Source: JAPWJZ01 sp966211335
GTDB taxonomy: Bacteria; Pseudomonadota; Alphaproteobacteria; Micavibrionales; UBA2020
Direction of reading: 5' to 3'
DNA length: 64,000 nt
Assembly: GCA_966211335.1 (NCBI GenBank)
Contig: CBIHNF010000003.1
Coordinates: 124,001-188,000 of the forward strand
A model generated the notes under the pieces. That model did not search any database. It was given only the letters and a program-made list of their open reading frames with translations, and was not told the DNA's origin. This document shows, in pieces, positions 61,068-64,000 of this stretch (positions are counted from its first letter, which is position 1; every line of letters begins with the position of its first letter). A program made the position numbers and the translations under genes.

Positions 61068-61501
61068 GGAGCCATTATCCTTTTGGGTGTTCTGCATGGG
61101 GAGGGACTTCTGAATATATAATTGAAAGCGGAGGCTTGTTGCCGGTGCCGCATCCTACACAATTATATATACCCGTCCACACCTATATATATGGTCACAA
61201 TTTGCTACAAATTCCCGCGCGCTCTTTCGAAACAGATTCTCTCTTCTTCTCGAAAAATATAGCGATAATGTGGATATGAAAAAGAAACGCGAAAAAATGG
61301 TTCCATGTTATGAAATTCGTCGGGTCATTTTATTTGAAGAACATCAACAATTTAATTATATTGTGTAGCAAGTCTGCATCACCCCCGGTGCTTCTTTGAC
61401 GCTTGCTTTCAAAATTGTTCTCGTGCCTTATCGGCACCGCCAACATAGAAAACAATAAAAGGTCTGATGTTTTGAGACATTTCACTTCACCTCGCACGAG
61501 G
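61068..61501. other. 434-bp AT-rich gap between fabI and the M23 peptidase gene
   Basis: Divergent control region. TATATA-rich blocks at 61160-61196 would suit a fabI promoter (a TATAAT occurs at 61164-61159 on the minus strand), but no clear -35 is present. The remainder is AT-rich with only weak open frames; a 30-codon frame at 61276-61368 has no ribosome binding site. I see nothing else. Confidence 0.4.
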
Positions 61502-63049
61502 ATGTTCCGCAAACGCCGTTTCGGCATGCGCCATGTTGTTATCCCCGCGCTCGCACTCGCTGCAGCCTATGGAATTTTTATCAAAGCATCGCCTGACGTT
61601 GCGCCTGATGCTGCTGTGCTTGCCGCCAATGCGCCGCTGCCCGCTGTTTCCGTCGCCGCCGCGGATCCGCAGCGTCCCGCGTTTGAAGTGCTGAATTTGA
61701 AAGACGCGTTTGACGCGAAACCCGTCAACCCGTCATATCAATATGCGCAGGGTCAATTTAATCAGGGCACCGAAGAATCGGCGCCGAAGCCCGTCGTCCT
61801 GCAGGAACCGGCGCGCGTGGCGCCCTCTTCCCAGCAGCTGGCCTATATCCAGACCGGCATTTCCAAGATTCTGAAGGCCGGCACCAACCTGCTGGATTCG
61901 CAGAAAAAAGTCACCGTTGGCCGCGGCGATACGCTGATGGACCTGCTCGTCCGCAATGCCGTGCCGCGTGATGAAGCCGTCGGCGCCATCACCGCCCTTC
62001 GCAAAGTATATGACCCGCGCGACCTCAACCCCGGTCACCATGTCACCGTCTTCTTCCACAAAGACCCCGCCCTTGCCGACCCGAAATTCGTCGGCCTCCG
62101 CATCGAGCAGGACTCCATCAATTCCCTGATGCTGAACAAAGGCGAAGACGGCCAGTTCAAGGTCAACCAGGAAGCGAAATCGGTTCACCGCGAACTGAAA
62201 GGCTTCAAGGGCAAGATCGACAACTCGCTGTACGTTGACGCGAAAGCTGCCGGCGTGCCGGATGCCGTGATCCTCGACTTCATTAAAATCTTCTCTTTCG
62301 GCGTCGACTTCCAGCGCGAGATCCAGAACGGCGACAAGTTCGACATCATGTATGAACAATACGTGACGGACGAAGGTATCGTCGTTCCGGGCCGCAGCAA
62401 CATCGTCTATGCAAAGCTCGGCCTGTCCGACCGCACGATGCCGCTGTACCGCTATGAAAGCCGCGACGGCGAAGTCAGCTACTTCGACGCGAACGGGCAG
62501 GGCGCGAAGAAACCGCTCATGAAAACGCCGATCGACGGCGCGCGCATTTCTTCCGGCTTCGGCTTCCGCCGCCATCCGGTTCTCGGCTACAACAAAATGC
62601 ACAAGGGCATCGACTTCGCAGCCCCGCGCGGCACGCCTATATTCGCCGCCGGTGACGGCGTTGTTGAACGCGCCGGCCCCTTCTCCACCTACGGCAACTA
62701 TGTCGAGATCCGCCACCGCGCAGGACTTGAGACCGCCTATGCCCACATGCAGGCTGTGAAAGCCGGCGTACGCATCGGCAGCCGCGTAAAGCAGGGCCAG
62801 GTGATCGGCTATGTCGGCACCACCGGCCGCTCGACCGGCCCGCACCTGCACTACGAAATCCTCATCAACCACGCGCAGGTCAACCCCGCGACCGTCAAGC
62901 TTGCAGGCGGCAGCGCCCTTGCCGGCAAAGACCTGAAAGCCTTCAAGGCGCAAGTCTCCAAGATGGACGGCGAATTCGCGAAAGCGACGACGCCTGTCTC
63001 GATCCCGGCTGTGGCTTCCGCCGCGCCGCTGGTCAAGACCGCGAACTAA
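61502..63049 (+). CDS. M23-family peptidoglycan endopeptidase (LytM domain)
   Basis: A 515-residue envelope protein. A basic N-terminus (MFRKRRFGMRH) and one hydrophobic helix (about 10-28) form a signal anchor. A LysM/SPOR-like spacer region follows (VGRGDTLMDLLVRNAVPRDE resembles an OapA/LysM fold). The C-terminal LytM domain has the zinc ligands H367/D371 in HKGIDFAAP and H448/H450 in GPHLHYEI. All metal ligands are intact, so it should be active rather than a NlpD/EnvC-type activator. The start could be TTG 61472, which has AAGG upstream; I used ATG 61502. Confidence 0.9.
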   Translation: MFRKRRFGMRHVVIPALALAAAYGIFIKASPDVAPDAAVLAANAPLPAVSVAAADPQRPAFEVLNLKDAFDAKPVNPSYQYAQGQFNQGTEESAPKPVVLQEPARVAPSSQQLAYIQTGISKILKAGTNLLDSQKKVTVGRGDTLMDLLVRNAVPRDEAVGAITALRKVYDPRDLNPGHHVTVFFHKDPALADPKFVGLRIEQDSINSLMLNKGEDGQFKVNQEAKSVHRELKGFKGKIDNSLYVDAKAAGVPDAVILDFIKIFSFGVDFQREIQNGDKFDIMYEQYVTDEGIVVPGRSNIVYAKLGLSDRTMPLYRYESRDGEVSYFDANGQGAKKPLMKTPIDGARISSGFGFRRHPVLGYNKMHKGIDFAAPRGTPIFAAGDGVVERAGPFSTYGNYVEIRHRAGLETAYAHMQAVKAGVRIGSRVKQGQVIGYVGTTGRSTGPHLHYEILINHAQVNPATVKLAGGSALAGKDLKAFKAQVSKMDGEFAKATTPVSIPAVASAAPLVKTAN

Positions 63050-63066
63050 GCTTTACAGCTGCAATC

Positions 63067-63102
63067 AAAAAGCCCGCTTTGATTTTTCAAAGCGGGCTTT
63101 TT
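63067..63102. terminator. Strong bidirectional terminator
   Basis: A perfect 16-bp stem, AAAAAGCCCGCTTTGA (63067-63082) and its complement (63087-63102), with a four-T loop. It separates the convergent M23 gene and the small exported protein gene. Confidence 0.93.
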
Positions 63103-63118
63103 GCTGCGTGATTTCTTT

Positions 63119-63589
63119 TTAGTAACTGCCGAAGACGTTCTGACGGTGGCCGGAGGAATCGGTGATGCTGAGGAAGGGCTCCTGCTTCGCATCCGAAAGG
63201 CCAAGACCCATGACAAGCCGGTCGCTGCCCTTCTTATCCTTCATGATCAGCACCGGTGATTCATTGTCGCCGGCAAGACGTAGCAACATGCGGATATGCC
63301 CGCCGTTGTCCGACAGCGCCAGCAGCGGCAGCCCGCGCTCGCCGGGGCCGTTATAGGTGCCCATCTGCAGGCGCATGAGGCCGTTTTCACCGTAGAAAAT
63401 CTGCCCGCCCTGCCCGTCCGAAACATAGGTGTTCACGCCCTTGGGGTTCTTGGCGTCCGACACCGCAAAAAAGCTTTCCTGCTGCTGCGCTTCCGCCCGG
63501 TGGCCCGAAAACAACATGCCGGCAAAGCCGCCGGCGAAGGAACAAACGGCCAGCACGGCCAGCTGCAGATAGAAACGGCGCGGGGTCAT
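63119..63589 (-). CDS. Small exported protein of unknown function, 156 residues
   Basis: MTPRRFYLQLAVLAVCSFAGGFAGMLF is a signal anchor; AEA before QQQES may be a cleavage site. The mature part is a beta-rich domain with repeated hydrophobic-Gly-Asp strands (GQIFYGENGLMRLQMGTYNGPGE, LLALSDNGGHIRMLL, PVLIMKDKKGSDRLVMGLG, FLSITDSSGHRQNVFG). The repeat period is roughly 25 residues, as in a small beta-helix or propeller fragment. The start ATG 63589 has CAGGAG upstream. It is in the same orientation as holC, 23 bp downstream. Not recognised. Confidence 0.7.
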   Translation of the reverse strand: MTPRRFYLQLAVLAVCSFAGGFAGMLFSGHRAEAQQQESFFAVSDAKNPKGVNTYVSDGQGGQIFYGENGLMRLQMGTYNGPGERGLPLLALSDNGGHIRMLLRLAGDNESPVLIMKDKKGSDRLVMGLGLSDAKQEPFLSITDSSGHRQNVFGSY

Positions 63590-63612
63590 AAACAATCTCC
63601 TGTTTTAAAAAA

Positions 63613-64000
63613 TTACTGTTTTTGCTGCCAGCGGCCGTTTTCATCCTGCTGGAAGTAGGATGTGGCATGGCCGGCATCTTTATACACTTTCCAGCGCTGG
63701 CGCGCGGCGGCGACGGCGGCATCGTCGTTGCCGTCAAAAATTTCGCAGCAGAGGGTGTAGTCGCCGACGGCGTCGGAACTCGCGTTATCGGCAAGGATCA
63801 GCACGGTTGCGGCATTGGGGTTGTCATCCCCTTCGGTGAGCCAGACCGGCTGCTCCGCCTCATTGCCATCCTTCACATAGCCATGCGGCAGAAAGCTGCC
63901 GGGGTCGGCGGACCAAAGGGCGTTGCTTAAACTTTCAATCCGCTCCCGGCTGCCGGCTTTCACGACAATGCGGTGCTTGCGCTCCAGCGCCTTGGCAACA
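63613..64000 (-). CDS. holC: DNA polymerase III chi subunit, N-terminus outside the window
   Basis: Chi links the clamp loader to single-strand binding protein. The visible 128 codons, open at the window edge, read VAKALERKHRIVVKAGSRER, then ALWSADPGSFLPHGYVKDG, QPVWLTEGDDNPNAATVLIL and RQRWKVYKDAGHATSYFQQ, matching alphaproteobacterial HolC. The total protein is usually about 150 residues, so some 20 residues are missing. It lies just upstream of the small exported protein gene. Confidence 0.9.
   Translation of the reverse strand, partial: VAKALERKHRIVVKAGSRERIESLSNALWSADPGSFLPHGYVKDGNEAEQPVWLTEGDDNPNAATVLILADNASSDAVGDYTLCCEIFDGNDDAAVAAARQRWKVYKDAGHATSYFQQDENGRWQQKQ

Noticed and set aside
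59085..61121. A plus-strand open frame of 678 codons opposite aroC and fabI
   Set aside because: It is the shadow of two conserved genes, with no ribosome binding site and no recognisable motif.
61276..61368. A 30-codon frame (starting MKKKREKMVPCYEIRR) in the fabI-M23 gap
   Set aside because: It has no ribosome binding site and lies in AT-rich DNA where short frames arise by chance. Kept only as a remark.
1..64000. CRISPR array, prophage, insertion sequence or tRNA genes
   Set aside because: I looked through the gaps for direct repeats with spacers, transposase or integrase motifs and tRNA-like clover leaves and found none; most gaps are under 200 bp.

Overview
The window looks like the chromosome of an alphaproteobacterium of moderately high GC. 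The main evidence is the mdh-sucC-sucD-sucA-sucB gene order, zapE close to mdh, a DUF2336 protein, an alphaproteobacterial type HolC, and dense GANTC (CcrM-type) sites in one intergenic region. I see no rRNA, tRNA, insertion sequence, prophage or CRISPR array. The genus cannot be fixed from this sequence.

Layout. 1-6.5 kb: pncB and prs are divergent (NAD salvage and PRPP supply), followed by an MFS exporter and glgX. 6.5-12.7 kb: a two-component system, a membrane-anchored EndoU-type nuclease, a lysine-2,3-aminomutase family enzyme, a GNAT acetyltransferase and rimO. 12.7-18 kb: three overlapping ankyrin genes that share a C-terminal domain, a dienelactone hydrolase family protein, a chemoreceptor and mscL. 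18.2-21.7 kb: a 1161-residue protein of unknown function with degenerate repeats. 21.7-26.8 kb: two small lipoproteins, an ECF sigma/anti-sigma/periplasmic sensor operon with a divergent Spy-like gene, a hydrolase, and a HELGH metallopeptidase-like protein. 26.9-38.2 kb: a complete five-enzyme histidine utilisation set (hutF, hutI, hutG, hutH, hutU), interrupted by two secreted repeat proteins and headed by lpd. 38.6-46.9 kb: a zinc-ribbon protein, a palindromic repeat, then sucB, sucA, sucD, sucC and mdh on the minus strand. 47-52.5 kb: a C39-like peptidase, a Sel1 repeat protein, DUF2336, zapE, a cysteine-rich microprotein and an esterase. 52.5-64 kb: an acyl-CoA dehydrogenase, two paralogous small proteins ending in an NPFR motif, a lytic transglycosylase behind a sigma-54 promoter, sppA, aroC, fabI, an M23 endopeptidase, a small exported protein and the end of holC.

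How the genes fit together. The hut enzymes convert histidine to glutamate, ammonia and formate. Glutamate feeds 2-oxoglutarate, which the SucA/SucB/Lpd complex, SucCD and Mdh then oxidise. The E3 subunit gene lpd sits in the hut operon rather than with sucAB, which links the two pathways. The ECF sigma cluster with its lipoproteins and periplasmic proteins, together with SppA, M23, SLT and MscL, gives the window a strong cell-envelope theme.

Least ordinary items: the solitary EndoU protein with a probable terminated small RNA beside it; the ankyrin triplet with a shared C-terminal domain; a 455-bp intergenic region with nine GANTC sites in 227 bp plus a perfect DnaA box; a near-perfect sigma-54 promoter before a transglycosylase lacking a signal peptide; a hairpin covering the ribosome binding site of the acyl-CoA dehydrogenase; and the two-gene repeat family inside the hut cluster.
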